Positions 5,959 through 15,550 of a DNA stretch of 64,000 nucleotides are shown one piece after another; within the stretch, counting starts at the first letter, position 1, and each line of letters starts with the position of its first letter. The notes under the pieces are model-generated. The model was not told where the DNA came from. It made no database searches and saw only the letters and a program-made list of their open reading frames with translations. Where the stretch lies: contig SPJS01000065.1 of assembly GCA_006844705.1 (NCBI GenBank), positions 1 through 64,000 on the forward strand. Reading direction: 5' to 3'. The DNA is from Methylococcaceae bacterium. GTDB lineage: Bacteria; Pseudomonadota; Gammaproteobacteria; Methylococcales; Methylomonadaceae. A program made the position numbers and the translations under genes.

Positions 5959-8699
5959 GGCGTCTCCTCAATTTCTGTCGTACGGGTAAGGCCGCTGTCG
6001 GCATGGTAGTGATAAATAAATTCATTTATTGTTGCGTGAAAACAGTTGTTTTCTTGGTGTTGCATACTCAACCAAATTACCCCATCTTCATCCGGTTCAG
6101 ATAAACGCCCCCGATTCCCCCAACTCTTAGGAACGGCAACACTGTTTAGGTTCAAGACTTCAGGTTTTTCACTTTCATCAAGGTCATCCAATAACCGTCC
6201 GTCCAGCAAACAGTTTTGTCCGGCTGCATTGTGATACACAGGGGTGACTGTTAAATTCATTTCGCCATCGCGGGTTAATGCTGAAACATTTGAGTCATTA
6301 TCAGATAAAGCCTGCATTGAACTGGTAATCAATTGTTTAGCCAGCATTTTGCTGCTGAAACAGTCATCTTCATAGGCTTGGTAACTGGCCTGTACGCTTT
6401 CCGGCTCCTGCGGCCAACAACCATCTTGATAAACCTTTTCAATCCAGTCTCGATAACTGGTGGGAAATTTAATCTTAGCGCCATGTTCAGCAACGGCCTG
6501 TTGTAATAATTGCTCGGTTCTCCATAACACCCGGCTATTGCCATAAATGAGTTCATGCAAGTCATAATCGATTTCCGTGGGAAGTAAAATGGTGCAAACA
6601 GGAGATTGAAAATTTTCAGGCCGTTGTGCCTGATTGTGCTGGTGACGATGCAATCGCCCCATGCGCTGAAACAGCAAATCGACCGGACACAGTTGCGTAA
6701 TCAACCAATCAAAATCCAGGTCTAAAGACTGTTCGACCACTTGCGTAGCAATCAATAAATGCCCACGCTTTCGGGCGTCACCCGGATTCGGTTTTGCGCC
6801 AAATAGATCCAATACCTTTTTTTCTTTGTCCTGGCGATGATTAAAAAGATATCGCGAGTGGAATAACAAACATTGGTCATTGTTAATCTCAGGTGATTGC
6901 TCAATCAGATCAAGACATTGTTGATATAAGGCTTGCGCATCGGCAACAAGATTACAAACCAGACAGACTTGCGCCCCCGATTCCACAGCATCCAGCATCC
7001 GTTTCATAACAGCCTGATTCGGAAACAAATCCTCGGTTTTGATTAGCTCGATTCCGACAGCGCTTTTTTTCGGTTGTTGTTCAGGCAAGGGAGATAAATT
7101 GAAGTAATCAGTTTTATTGCTCTGACAATGCGTGATTAAGGGATATGATCGCTGCGATTCGGCTAAAGTACAATCCCATACCTTGGCCAATTGTTGTTTT
7201 TGTTGAAACGGCAAAGTGGCCGACAGCAAAACAGCACTACCGCCCGCCATGCGTTGTTGCTCCAACACCGCTTCCAGTAAACCATACATATAACTGTCGT
7301 AGGCGTGGACTTCATCAATAATCAGTACACTACGACCTACGCCAAAGCCGCGTACAAATTTATGTTTGACCGGCAACACCGATACCAAAACCTGATCGAC
7401 GGTACAAACGCCGATTTGCCCAAAAAATACCCGCTTGCGGCTTTGCGCCAACCACTGCCCACATTGCACCCAGGCTTCTTCCTTTTGCTGAACGGTTTGC
7501 GGACGACAGGCTTGTTGCAAATTGATAAAGTCTTGTTGATATCGAGAGCGACCATGCGCCAATACCAGATTGGTTTGCCGTTGGAACAGAATGGGCGCGG
7601 CTTTTTCCAGTCGGGACAACATGGCGTTAGCCGTCGCTTGGGTTGGTAAGGCAAAAACGATACTGTCCGCCAATCCACTACCCAGTAATTTCCAGGCGTA
7701 CGCCAACGCGGCCTCGGTTTTGCCGGAACCGGTTGCTGCTTCAATGAGGGTTAATCCGGGATTATCAGGTAACTCATCAACCAAACATTGAACTTGTCTG
7801 GGTTGATGGTTTTTTTCCAACAACCTTTGTACAGATTGGTAGCGTTGAATATGTGCAGTGAGACCAGCGTTTATTAAGGCTTGTTCGGCAATGGCTAAGC
7901 GATTCCGATACCAGTTTTGTAATTCCTGCAAGCTCTGACAAGGTTGGTCGTGGTAATCAAATGCATCGGAAGAACCCAGCCAATCGCTTACCGAACAAAA
8001 CCCAGCTAGCAATGTTGCAGAACTTTGCTGGTATTTGCCGGTTTCCAACTTCGGTGGATTATCTGATAAGTTTAAGCCTGCCGGAATTAAAAATAATTGC
8101 TCTAATAATTGTAACCATTGCAGGCGGCTTTGCCGGAAAGCAGCGGCTAATTCATCGGAAGCTCGAAGCTGATATTCAGAGCTATTCTCTTTTTCGCTAT
8201 CCTCCGGAACTATGCCATGATGCCCCACTACCGACGCTAACCAGCTATACCATGCTTCCCATTCTTCGTTTTCTTCAAAGCAATAATCATCTTCCTGATC
8301 CGTATCGAAACGTGCTTTTTGGTCTTGATAAAACCAAAACAAACCAGCAAAACCATGGTGGTACTCTTTAATCTCCTTGCCGTTAAGCTGGTCGGGCACT
8401 TTACTCAACCCCGGATTTACCGTTTGCCATGCTTGTTTTGCTTTACGCTGAAAACGTAAATCGAATTTTCCGTAATCATGCAATGCAATAAAAAACAATA
8501 TCCAGGCTTGAGTTTGCTTATGGTCTAGTTTCGTAATTGCTGAAAAACGATCTAATAAATTAGGGCATAGTTTTAACCAACATACAGCCACCGCCGCCAC
8601 ATCCAGACAATGATACGGTAACAGGTGATAACTTGTTTCACCGGTGTCCTTATCGCTTTTGGCTTTGCCCCAATAGTGGTAATACGCAGGTAGAGTCAT
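5955..8699 (-). CDS. cas3: CRISPR-associated helicase-nuclease Cas3 (type I-E)
   Basis: Cas3 is recruited by Cascade and degrades target DNA processively. The 914-residue protein has an N-terminal HD nuclease domain with His30 and HDYGK (His74-Asp75) and a later SVVGHHG metal-site segment. A superfamily 2 helicase follows: motif I EAATGSGKTEAALAY, motif II IIDEVHAYDSYM, motif III LSATLPFQQK, and motif VI QRMGRLHRH. An accessory C-terminal domain completes the protein. All key motifs are intact, so interference is probably functional. The start codon is 48 bp after the WYL regulator and no strong ribosome-binding site is visible, so expression may depend on that leader. It overlaps cas8e by 4 bp. 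Confidence 0.97.
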   Translation of the reverse strand: MTLPAYYHYWGKAKSDKDTGETSYHLLPYHCLDVAAVAVCWLKLCPNLLDRFSAITKLDHKQTQAWILFFIALHDYGKFDLRFQRKAKQAWQTVNPGLSKVPDQLNGKEIKEYHHGFAGLFWFYQDQKARFDTDQEDDYCFEENEEWEAWYSWLASVVGHHGIVPEDSEKENSSEYQLRASDELAAAFRQSRLQWLQLLEQLFLIPAGLNLSDNPPKLETGKYQQSSATLLAGFCSVSDWLGSSDAFDYHDQPCQSLQELQNWYRNRLAIAEQALINAGLTAHIQRYQSVQRLLEKNHQPRQVQCLVDELPDNPGLTLIEAATGSGKTEAALAYAWKLLGSGLADSIVFALPTQATANAMLSRLEKAAPILFQRQTNLVLAHGRSRYQQDFINLQQACRPQTVQQKEEAWVQCGQWLAQSRKRVFFGQIGVCTVDQVLVSVLPVKHKFVRGFGVGRSVLIIDEVHAYDSYMYGLLEAVLEQQRMAGGSAVLLSATLPFQQKQQLAKVWDCTLAESQRSYPLITHCQSNKTDYFNLSPLPEQQPKKSAVGIELIKTEDLFPNQAVMKRMLDAVESGAQVCLVCNLVADAQALYQQCLDLIEQSPEINNDQCLLFHSRYLFNHRQDKEKKVLDLFGAKPNPGDARKRGHLLIATQVVEQSLDLDFDWLITQLCPVDLLFQRMGRLHRHQHNQAQRPENFQSPVCTILLPTEIDYDLHELIYGNSRVLWRTEQLLQQAVAEHGAKIKFPTSYRDWIEKVYQDGCWPQEPESVQASYQAYEDDCFSSKMLAKQLITSSMQALSDNDSNVSALTRDGEMNLTVTPVYHNAAGQNCLLDGRLLDDLDESEKPEVLNLNSVAVPKSWGNRGRLSEPDEDGVIWLSMQHQENNCFHATINEFIYHYHADSGLTRTTEIEETP

Positions 8700-8739
8700 A
8701 ATATGCTTGTGTGGTCTTGTTGGTTTATATTTTCCTGGG

Positions 8740-8768
8740 TACCACCCTCATTTGGTGAGGGTGTGGTA
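8740..8768 (-). promoter_or_regulatory. hairpin at the end of the WYL gene, in the cas3 leader
   Basis: Read on the minus strand, ACCACACCCTCA is followed by CCAAA and TGAGGGTGGT. This forms a 10-bp GC-rich stem with a 2-nt bulge and a 5-nt loop, spanning the WYL stop codon. There is no T-tract after it, so a simple intrinsic terminator is unlikely. It could act as an mRNA processing or attenuation element, or as a protein-binding site between regulator and cas3. Confidence 0.45.
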
Positions 8769-9734
8769 ATTTTTTTGCATTTTATTTATTTCTTCCATGA
8801 CGGCGGTCTTTAAAAATTCAGGGGAGATGACGGTGACTTCACTGCCGTGTTTGAGGATGTCCATGACCAATTCTCGACTGTCGTTAAACGGAATGCTTAG
8901 TTGAAAGTCATCGTTTTCCAGCCGCTGCCCTTGTTGCTGTGGATGCCAATGTTCGTCGGCAATCCAGTTGGCACGTCGGGCGCTGAATTGCAGTACCGCC
9001 TGATGCTTTGCCTGGCCACTGAAAATGCCATAAGAGGCATTGATATGCTTGTCCAATTCTTGCTGTTTGACTATGACAGCTTCTTTGATGTGTTGGCGAG
9101 CCTGCCTAATGCGGTCTATGGCAAAGGTTCTTAACGCATTGCGCTGGTGACAATAGGCGACGATGTACCAGTTGTTGCGGTAATAGAGCAGCTTTTGTGC
9201 GGAGATGATTCTGTGACTGCTTCCGTTAGTTGATCCACGGGGGTGGTATTCTATGTGTATTTGTTTGCCATTAAATAACGCTGTGGCTATGCGCTTGAAC
9301 TGGCTATCGTCCTGCATGCGCCGACCTATGCTGGCAATCTGAATTTTCTCGGCTATGACTGGTGTTGCCTGTTGCCGTTGATTGAGCATGACATCAATCC
9401 GCCTTTGCAGGCCGGCAATTTGCTCGCTGAGAATACCTGGGCTGAGGCTGGCAAGAATATGCTGGGTGATCAACAGGCCATGCAATTCTTCTGTACTGAA
9501 CCATAGGCCAGGTAACTCGAAGGGTGTTGCAGAATCTTTTTGGTTATAAATGTATCCCTGATGCTCGCGACTGTATTCCAAAGGAGCATTAAGGTAATCC
9601 CGTAAATCTCGGATGTCGCGTTCTACGGTGGATTTTGAACATTCCAGCTGTTCCATAATGTCTTCCAGACTAACATGGTATTTACGGCTAGATAGTAACG
9701 TATGTAATCGGAATATGCGGTCGAAACGATCCAT
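8748..9734 (-). CDS. WYL-domain transcriptional regulator associated with the cas operon
   Basis: The 328-residue protein has an N-terminal winged helix (about 1-60; SLEDIMEQLECSKSTVERDI is the recognition region). A WYL ligand-sensing domain follows at about 145-225, with NNWYIVAYCH in the place of the name-giving motif and RTFAIDRI after it. The C-terminal WCX-like extension runs from about 235 to 315. WYL proteins often control defence loci and are thought to sense nucleic acids or nucleotides. It lies immediately upstream of cas3 on the same strand, with a promoter of its own, so it is the likely regulator of the cas operon. Repressor or activator cannot be decided from sequence. Confidence 0.9.
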   Translation of the reverse strand: MDRFDRIFRLHTLLSSRKYHVSLEDIMEQLECSKSTVERDIRDLRDYLNAPLEYSREHQGYIYNQKDSATPFELPGLWFSTEELHGLLITQHILASLSPGILSEQIAGLQRRIDVMLNQRQQATPVIAEKIQIASIGRRMQDDSQFKRIATALFNGKQIHIEYHPRGSTNGSSHRIISAQKLLYYRNNWYIVAYCHQRNALRTFAIDRIRQARQHIKEAVIVKQQELDKHINASYGIFSGQAKHQAVLQFSARRANWIADEHWHPQQQGQRLENDDFQLSIPFNDSRELVMDILKHGSEVTVISPEFLKTAVMEEINKMQKNYHTLTK

Positions 9735-9761
9735 TGTTTTCTCGATAATGCTGTCAACTGG

Positions 9762-9791
9762 ATTCTACCCTGATTCCTTTTTATATGACAA
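9762..9791 (-). promoter_or_regulatory. sigma-70-like promoter of the WYL gene and probably the cas operon
   Basis: On the minus strand TTGTCA and TAGAAT are separated by 18 bp. The -10 element lies about 28 bp upstream of the WYL start codon, with a purine-rich GAGAAAAC just before the ATG. No better promoter was found before cas3. Confidence 0.55.
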
Positions 9792-9864
9792 GGTGTTAGT
9801 CGCTGTGAGGCGCTGATTATTATGCCCTGTAATCATAAAAAATTACTTTAATATCAAATTGTTA

Positions 9865-9892
9865 AGTCGGGTCACGCGGCGCTGACCCGACT
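9865..9892 (-). terminator. GC-rich hairpin after serS
   Basis: AGTCGGGTCA and TGACCCGACT form a perfect 10-bp stem with an 8-base loop, 16 bp after the serS stop codon. The following T-run is weak (CTTAACAATTT), so termination may be partial. It separates serS from the WYL-cas operon. Confidence 0.55.
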
Positions 9893-9907
9893 ACATTTTC
9901 AAATAAA

Positions 9908-11203
<1,296 letters not shown>

Positions 11204-11258
11204 TTATTAAAATTTAATGATTAGTTTCGGCTACTGAAATTTGCCTGAATGGCGCCAA

Positions 11259-11966
11259 CTATATCTGCCTGGCCGTCAAACAGCCCAGCCACAGGGTGAA
11301 CGCACATACCAGCACATTGCTAACGCAAACAGCACTCATGGTATTTAGATGATCTTGTACAGTATGTTCTGTTTCCAAAAGATGTAACACCAGGTAAAGG
11401 CTGGACAGGGTAATAAACAAGCCGGTGATCAAAATGCTGAAGGTAATACTGTACTCGATGGAAACCGGACTTTTCTGTATGAGTACGGTGCTCACCATCG
11501 CAATAATGAATGCGCCCAGTGCATTGACCAATATTAAACCGTACGGCAGACTCCATCCATGCCAGCGCACCATGCCACCGGCATGTTGAAATAAAACCCT
11601 GCCAAGTTGCAGGCCAATCCAGACAGCCAGCAGGCAACTGGCCAGGCTGACGATCATATTCAGACCCGCTTTGGATATATCACCTTGTTCCAGCAGACCT
11701 AAGGTATCCAGTGAGAATGTTGAAAACGTGGTGAATGAACCGAACAAGCCAACCAACACGGCGGCACGGTATTCCTGCGAAATAGCAATACGCTGCAATA
11801 TCAATGCTTCTGTCATCAAGCCCAGCAAAAATGACCCCAGTACATTCACAGCCAATGTACCGTAGGGAAATCCGCGCCCCAGCCATTGATACACGCCATT
11901 GGATACCAGCAAGCGCATCACTGCACCAAACGCTCCGCCGCATGCGACAGCTACAATCTGGTTCAT
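11259..11966 (-). CDS. crcB: fused two-half CrcB/Fluc fluoride channel
   Basis: Fluc channels export fluoride as antiparallel dimers of roughly 125-residue, four-helix subunits. This protein is 235 residues. The first half is canonical: GGAFGAVMR (10-18), FPYGTLAVNVLGSF (33-46) and GLFGSFTTFSTF (73-84, the Phe-box and sodium-site region). After its fourth helix (about 101-126) a second, degenerate half begins directly at SLPYGLILVNALGAF (139-153), aligning with helix 2 of the first half. It lacks a helix 1 counterpart, and its third helix has FITLSSL where the Phe-box should be. The layout is therefore about 4+3 membrane helices. Its start codon overlaps the orn stop by 1 bp. Fluoride export is from family knowledge. 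Confidence 0.88.
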   Translation of the reverse strand: MNQIVAVACGGAFGAVMRLLVSNGVYQWLGRGFPYGTLAVNVLGSFLLGLMTEALILQRIAISQEYRAAVLVGLFGSFTTFSTFSLDTLGLLEQGDISKAGLNMIVSLASCLLAVWIGLQLGRVLFQHAGGMVRWHGWSLPYGLILVNALGAFIIAMVSTVLIQKSPVSIEYSITFSILITGLFITLSSLYLVLHLLETEHTVQDHLNTMSAVCVSNVLVCAFTLWLGCLTARQI

Positions 11967-12511
11967 CAGAATTTTATAAAATGCTCGCGGTAATAGCGCA
12001 TTTCTTCAATCGACTCAATAATGTCATCCAAAGCCTTGTGCGCGGCTTTTTTATTGAAACCTTGCTGGATTACCGGTGCCCAGCGCGAGGCCAGTTCTTT
12101 TAATGTAGAGACATCCAGGTTGCGGTAGTGAAAATAGTTTTCCAGCTCGGGCATGTAACGATAAAGAAAACGCCTGTCCTGACAAATACTGTTGCCACAC
12201 ATCGGTGATTTATTTGAAGGTACCCATTGCTGAAGAAATTCTATGGTTTGCGCCTGGGCAATTTCATCAGTAATCGCTGACGCTTTCACCCGGTCAATCA
12301 AGCCCGATTTGCCATGATGTTTTTGGTTCCAGTCATCCATGGCAGCCAGCGCTTCATCAGACTGTTTGACTGCCAATACCGGCCCTTCTGCCAGAATATT
12401 CAGGTCTTTGTCTGTCACAATGGTGGCAATTTCAATAATGAGGTCTGTATCCGGATCAAGCCCGGTCATTTCAAGATCTATCCAGATCAGGTTGTTGGAA
12501 TCCTTTGACAT
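11966..12511 (-). CDS. orn: oligoribonuclease
   Basis: Orn is the 3'-5' exoribonuclease that degrades di- and short oligonucleotides, including pGpG from c-di-GMP breakdown. The 181-residue protein shows DEDDh motifs: [10 protein letters not shown] (Exo I), [11 protein letters not shown] (Exo II) and the [19 protein letters not shown] block (Exo III, with the catalytic His and Asp). Length and start are standard. It overlaps crcB by 1 bp and diverges from the M48 peptidase gene. The several c-di-GMP proteins in this window make pGpG removal relevant, though that link is inference. Confidence 0.98.
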   Translation of the reverse strand: MSKDSNNLIWIDLEMTGLDPDTDLIIEIATIVTDKDLNILAEGPVLAVKQSDEALAAMDDWNQKHHGKSGLIDRVKASAITDEIAQAQTIEFLQQWVPSNKSPMCGNSICQDRRFLYRYMPELENYFHYRNLDVSTLKELASRWAPVIQQGFNKKAAHKALDDIIESIEEMRYYREHFIKF

Positions 12512-12586
12512 CTAACTCGATCAGTACATTTAAAGTTGCGGTAAATTGTAGCATTGGATAATCTGTATAGCTAACTTATAAAAACG

Positions 12587-13849
12587 ATGTTCCCAATCAT
12601 GAACACTTTTACCATTATATTTTTAATTGCTTTAGTAATTTCCTACTGTATCCAATTCTGGCTGGCGTTTCGCCAGAAATCTTATGTTTTAAATCACCGC
12701 GATGCGGTACCCGAGGCGTTTCGCTCAAGAGTGCCGCTGGCTGCTCATCAAAAAGCCGCGGATTACACTGTTGAAAAAGGCAAACTGGGCGATCTGGATG
12801 GCGTGATCGGCATTATCCTGCTGTTATTGATGACGCTGGGCGGCGGTATCAGTATCGCTTTTGACTTTTGGGCGGGTTTTGGCTGGTCGCCTATGGTCTC
12901 AGGTCTGGCCGCGGTTGCCAGCATTTTTGTCGTCATGACATTAGTTGAGCTCCCTACCAATATTTATCAAACCTTCGTAATTGAAGAAAAATACGGGTTT
13001 AATAAGAGTACCGTTGCGCAATTTGCCAAAGACCAGCTGATTGCACTGATACTGGTTGCCGTCATCGGATTACCTTTGCTGGCTTTGATCTTGTGGGTCA
13101 TGGATACCATCGGTGATTTGTGGTGGTTGTACGCCTGGGCGATTATGATCAGTTTTTCTCTGTTGATGAGCTGGTTGTTCCCAACGGTCATTGCTCCGCT
13201 GTTCAACAAATTCACGCCGATGGAAGATGGCTCGCTGAAGGTGCGTATTCAATCCCTGCTGGAGCGCTGCGGTTTCAGCAGTAATGGCATTTTCATCATG
13301 GACGGTTCGCGCCGCTCCGGGCATGGTAATGCGTATTTCACCGGCATGGGAAATAACAAGCGTATTGTGTTTTATGACACGCTGATCGAATCGCTGGATG
13401 ATGATGAACTGGAAGCCGTTTTGGCGCATGAACTGGGGCATTTTAAATGCAAACATGTCATCAAAATGCTGGTCGCTTCTTCTGTCATGACCTTGATCAG
13501 CTTTGCCATCCTTGGCTGGCTGATTAACGAACCGTGGTTTTACAGCGGTCTGGGTGTCACCACGCAATCCAATGCGGCGGCATTGCTGCTGTTTACCCTG
13601 GTGTCGCCTGTGTTTACTATTTTTATGCAACCTATCTCCGCTTATTTTCAGCGCAAATTTGAATTTGAAGCTGATGAATTTGCCACCAACAACGCGCAGG
13701 CCGAGAAAATGATCAGCGGTCTGGTCAAACTGTATGAAGAGAATGCAAGTACGCTGACACCAGATCCTTTATATTCCGCATTTCACTACAGTCACCCCCC
13801 TGCAGCTATTCGCATTGCGCATATTGAAGAAAAAATGCAAACGGCCTGA
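12587..13849 (+). CDS. M48-family membrane zinc metalloprotease, Ste24-like
   Basis: The 420-residue membrane protein resembles CAAX prenyl protease 1 (Ste24) homologues of bacteria, which probably act in membrane protein quality control. Several hydrophobic segments are visible (about 5-25, 70-90, 100-120, 150-172, 180-200, 290-345). The catalytic zinc motif is AHELGHFKCKH and the third ligand lies in FEFEADEFA. The preceding MDGSRRSGHGNAYFTG is the usual substrate-groove strand of the family. Two ATGs, at 12587 and 12599, are possible starts; neither has a strong ribosome-binding site. It overlaps rsgA by 1 bp (TGATG), so the two are probably co-transcribed. Confidence 0.93.
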   Translation: MFPIMNTFTIIFLIALVISYCIQFWLAFRQKSYVLNHRDAVPEAFRSRVPLAAHQKAADYTVEKGKLGDLDGVIGIILLLLMTLGGGISIAFDFWAGFGWSPMVSGLAAVASIFVVMTLVELPTNIYQTFVIEEKYGFNKSTVAQFAKDQLIALILVAVIGLPLLALILWVMDTIGDLWWLYAWAIMISFSLLMSWLFPTVIAPLFNKFTPMEDGSLKVRIQSLLERCGFSSNGIFIMDGSRRSGHGNAYFTGMGNNKRIVFYDTLIESLDDDELEAVLAHELGHFKCKHVIKMLVASSVMTLISFAILGWLINEPWFYSGLGVTTQSNAAALLLFTLVSPVFTIFMQPISAYFQRKFEFEADEFATNNAQAEKMISGLVKLYEENASTLTPDPLYSAFHYSHPPAAIRIAHIEEKMQTA

Positions 13850-14736
13850 TGGCTGATGTGCAGGAAGGTCTGGTTGTCTCTCATCTGGGCAAAGGCATTG
13901 CTGTTGAATATGACAACCAGATCATTCTGTGCCATCCCCGCCGCAAGCTGGACACCGTTGCGGTGGGGGATCGCGTTGAATTTTCACAAACTGCCCCTGA
14001 CCAGGGCAGCATAGAATCTATACTGCCACGTCAATCCCTGCTTTCCCGCCCCTCGCGAAATAATAAAACGCGACCAGTAGCCGCAAATATCAGTCATGTC
14101 TATGTCGTATTTGCCGTTGAACCCAACTGTGACTTCCTGTTGATCGACCAATACCTTGCCCTTTGTGAAAACTTGTCGATTGAGGCTGTACTTGTGCACA
14201 ACAAAGTCGATATCCCTGGCAGTGATTCGCTGCAAATAGACCTGGGTTATTATCAATCACTGGGATATTCGCTACACCAGGTCAGTGCTAAAAAAGGCAT
14301 AGGCATTGATGGATTAAAAGCCGATCTGGGACAACATACCAGCATCTTTACCGGCCAGTCTGGTGTGGGTAAATCATCCCTGACCAATGCATTGTTGCCC
14401 GACAAAGACATCAAAACCAATACTGTCTCGGAAACCACCCGTCATGGCCGGCATACGACAACGGCTGCTACGCTTTACCATTTACCCTCTGGCGGAGATT
14501 TAATCGACAGCCCCGGGGTCGCCATTTTTGGACTGGCCAACACGCCCCCTGTACAACTGGCCTGGGGCTACCGTGAATTTCAACCGTTGCTTGAACAATG
14601 CCGTTTTCATAACTGCCAGCATGTCAATGATAAAGGCTGTCGTATCCGTGCAATGGCGGAAGAAAATTCACTCTTTAATCGTCGCTACCAGCGCTATTTA
14701 AAACTGTTGGACAAGTTGCCCAAAGCACGATTTTAA
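13849..14736 (+). CDS. rsgA: ribosome small-subunit GTPase RsgA
   Basis: RsgA is a circularly permuted GTPase that checks late maturation of the 30S subunit. The 295-residue product has an N-terminal OB-fold (about 1-75) and then G motifs in permuted order: HNKVDI (G4), VSAKKG (G5), GQSGVGKSSL (G1), TTRHGRHTTT (G2) and DSPG (G3). The C-terminal zinc site follows the pattern CRFHNCQHVNDKGC with one His ligand. All motifs are intact. The start ATG shares a base with the stop of the upstream protease gene. Confidence 0.98.
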   Translation: MADVQEGLVVSHLGKGIAVEYDNQIILCHPRRKLDTVAVGDRVEFSQTAPDQGSIESILPRQSLLSRPSRNNKTRPVAANISHVYVVFAVEPNCDFLLIDQYLALCENLSIEAVLVHNKVDIPGSDSLQIDLGYYQSLGYSLHQVSAKKGIGIDGLKADLGQHTSIFTGQSGVGKSSLTNALLPDKDIKTNTVSETTRHGRHTTTAATLYHLPSGGDLIDSPGVAIFGLANTPPVQLAWGYREFQPLLEQCRFHNCQHVNDKGCRIRAMAEENSLFNRRYQRYLKLLDKLPKARF

Positions 14737-15040
14737 ACACATAAAATCAAAATTAAGTCTACTAAAAAATTACCCACACAAGCTGTGGATAACTCTGTGG
14801 ATTAGCATGTAAACTTTTACGCTAAGCCCGTGTTTTTATTGCATTTTTGTTAACTTGTTCAAATTTACATCAAAGCCTGTATTAGCTTATATTTCAATTA
14901 CTTACACAACCTTCTTAAGGCGAACACAGAAAATCCGGGCAGCATACCTGTAAAAATAAGGTTTTGTGTATAACTCCCAGTCTTATCACAACCTTAACTC
15001 ACAATATATTAAAAATAACAAGATGATTTTGAAATTTTTT
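14737..15040. other. AT-rich intergenic region with DnaA-box-like sites
   Basis: This 304-bp gap after rsgA contains no open reading frame of note. It is AT-rich and holds a cluster of DnaA-box-like sequences (listed separately) plus long A/T runs. It separates rsgA from the convergent GNAT gene, with no clear intrinsic terminator. Confidence 0.6.
14770..14804. promoter_or_regulatory. cluster of three DnaA-box-like sites
   Basis: TTACCCACA (14770-14778, one mismatch), TGTGGATAA (14784-14792, perfect reverse match to TTATCCACA) and TGTGGATTA (14796-14804, one mismatch) lie within 35 bp. A further one-mismatch site, TGTGTATAA, is at 14965-14973. A 13-mer-like GATCTTTTTTATC occurs at 15053-15065, inside the end of the GNAT gene. 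This could be an accessory DnaA-binding site or part of an origin; no dnaA, dnaN or mnmG gene is nearby. Confidence 0.5.
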
Positions 15041-15550
15041 TTATAACACTGTGATCTTTTTTATCAATGAAAAATCATCCATGACAAAGCCCCTCCCGAT
15101 ATCCTGAACTACAGTTCCACTCCTGCTAAACCCCATTCTGTGATAAAAGCTCAGCGCTGCCTCATTATGCCGGTTGACCGTCAACCAAAGTGACTTTATG
15201 CCAAGTGAATGTCCATATTCAATCAAATACTCAATTGAGCTGCGCCCCAACCCGGCACATCTATAATCCTTCAGCACGTAAATTTTACTTAATTGCATGG
15301 AACACACTTGCTGATCACACAGGATTGACAAATAACCCGCAAAGTCAGTCTCTGTTGCGAGCAAAAAATATTGATACCCGACATCCAGCTGTTGCTGAAT
15401 TGCTTGAGGTGATTGAAATTTATCCAGCATGTATTCAACCTGAGACTGACCTATAATTGGAGGGTAATGCTCTTGCCAGATAACTTTCGCTAATCTTGCG
15501 ACCTGATCAATGTGTTCCTGTTCTATCACTTCAATAAACTGAATTGCCAT
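15041..15550 (-). CDS. GNAT-family N-acetyltransferase
   Basis: A 169-residue acetyl-CoA-dependent acyltransferase. The acetyl-CoA pyrophosphate loop is seen as YRCAGLGRSSIEYL, and the C-terminal block LTVNRHNEAALSFYHRMGF is the usual family motif B. The substrate cannot be predicted. The ATG at 15548-15550 was preferred over one six bases upstream because it gives the conserved MAIQFIEV opening. The start region overlaps the start of the divergent hydrolase gene, so neither gene has a private promoter region. Confidence 0.87.
   Translation of the reverse strand: MAIQFIEVIEQEHIDQVARLAKVIWQEHYPPIIGQSQVEYMLDKFQSPQAIQQQLDVGYQYFLLATETDFAGYLSILCDQQVCSMQLSKIYVLKDYRCAGLGRSSIEYLIEYGHSLGIKSLWLTVNRHNEAALSFYHRMGFSRSGTVVQDIGRGFVMDDFSLIKKITVL

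Noticed and set aside
1..9734. CRISPR array near the cas genes
   Set aside because: No regularly spaced repeats were seen anywhere in the window; the array is probably left of cas1, outside.
13070..13630. Long reading frame opposite the M48 protease
   Set aside because: It is a shadow of the plus-strand gene, low-complexity and without family resemblance.
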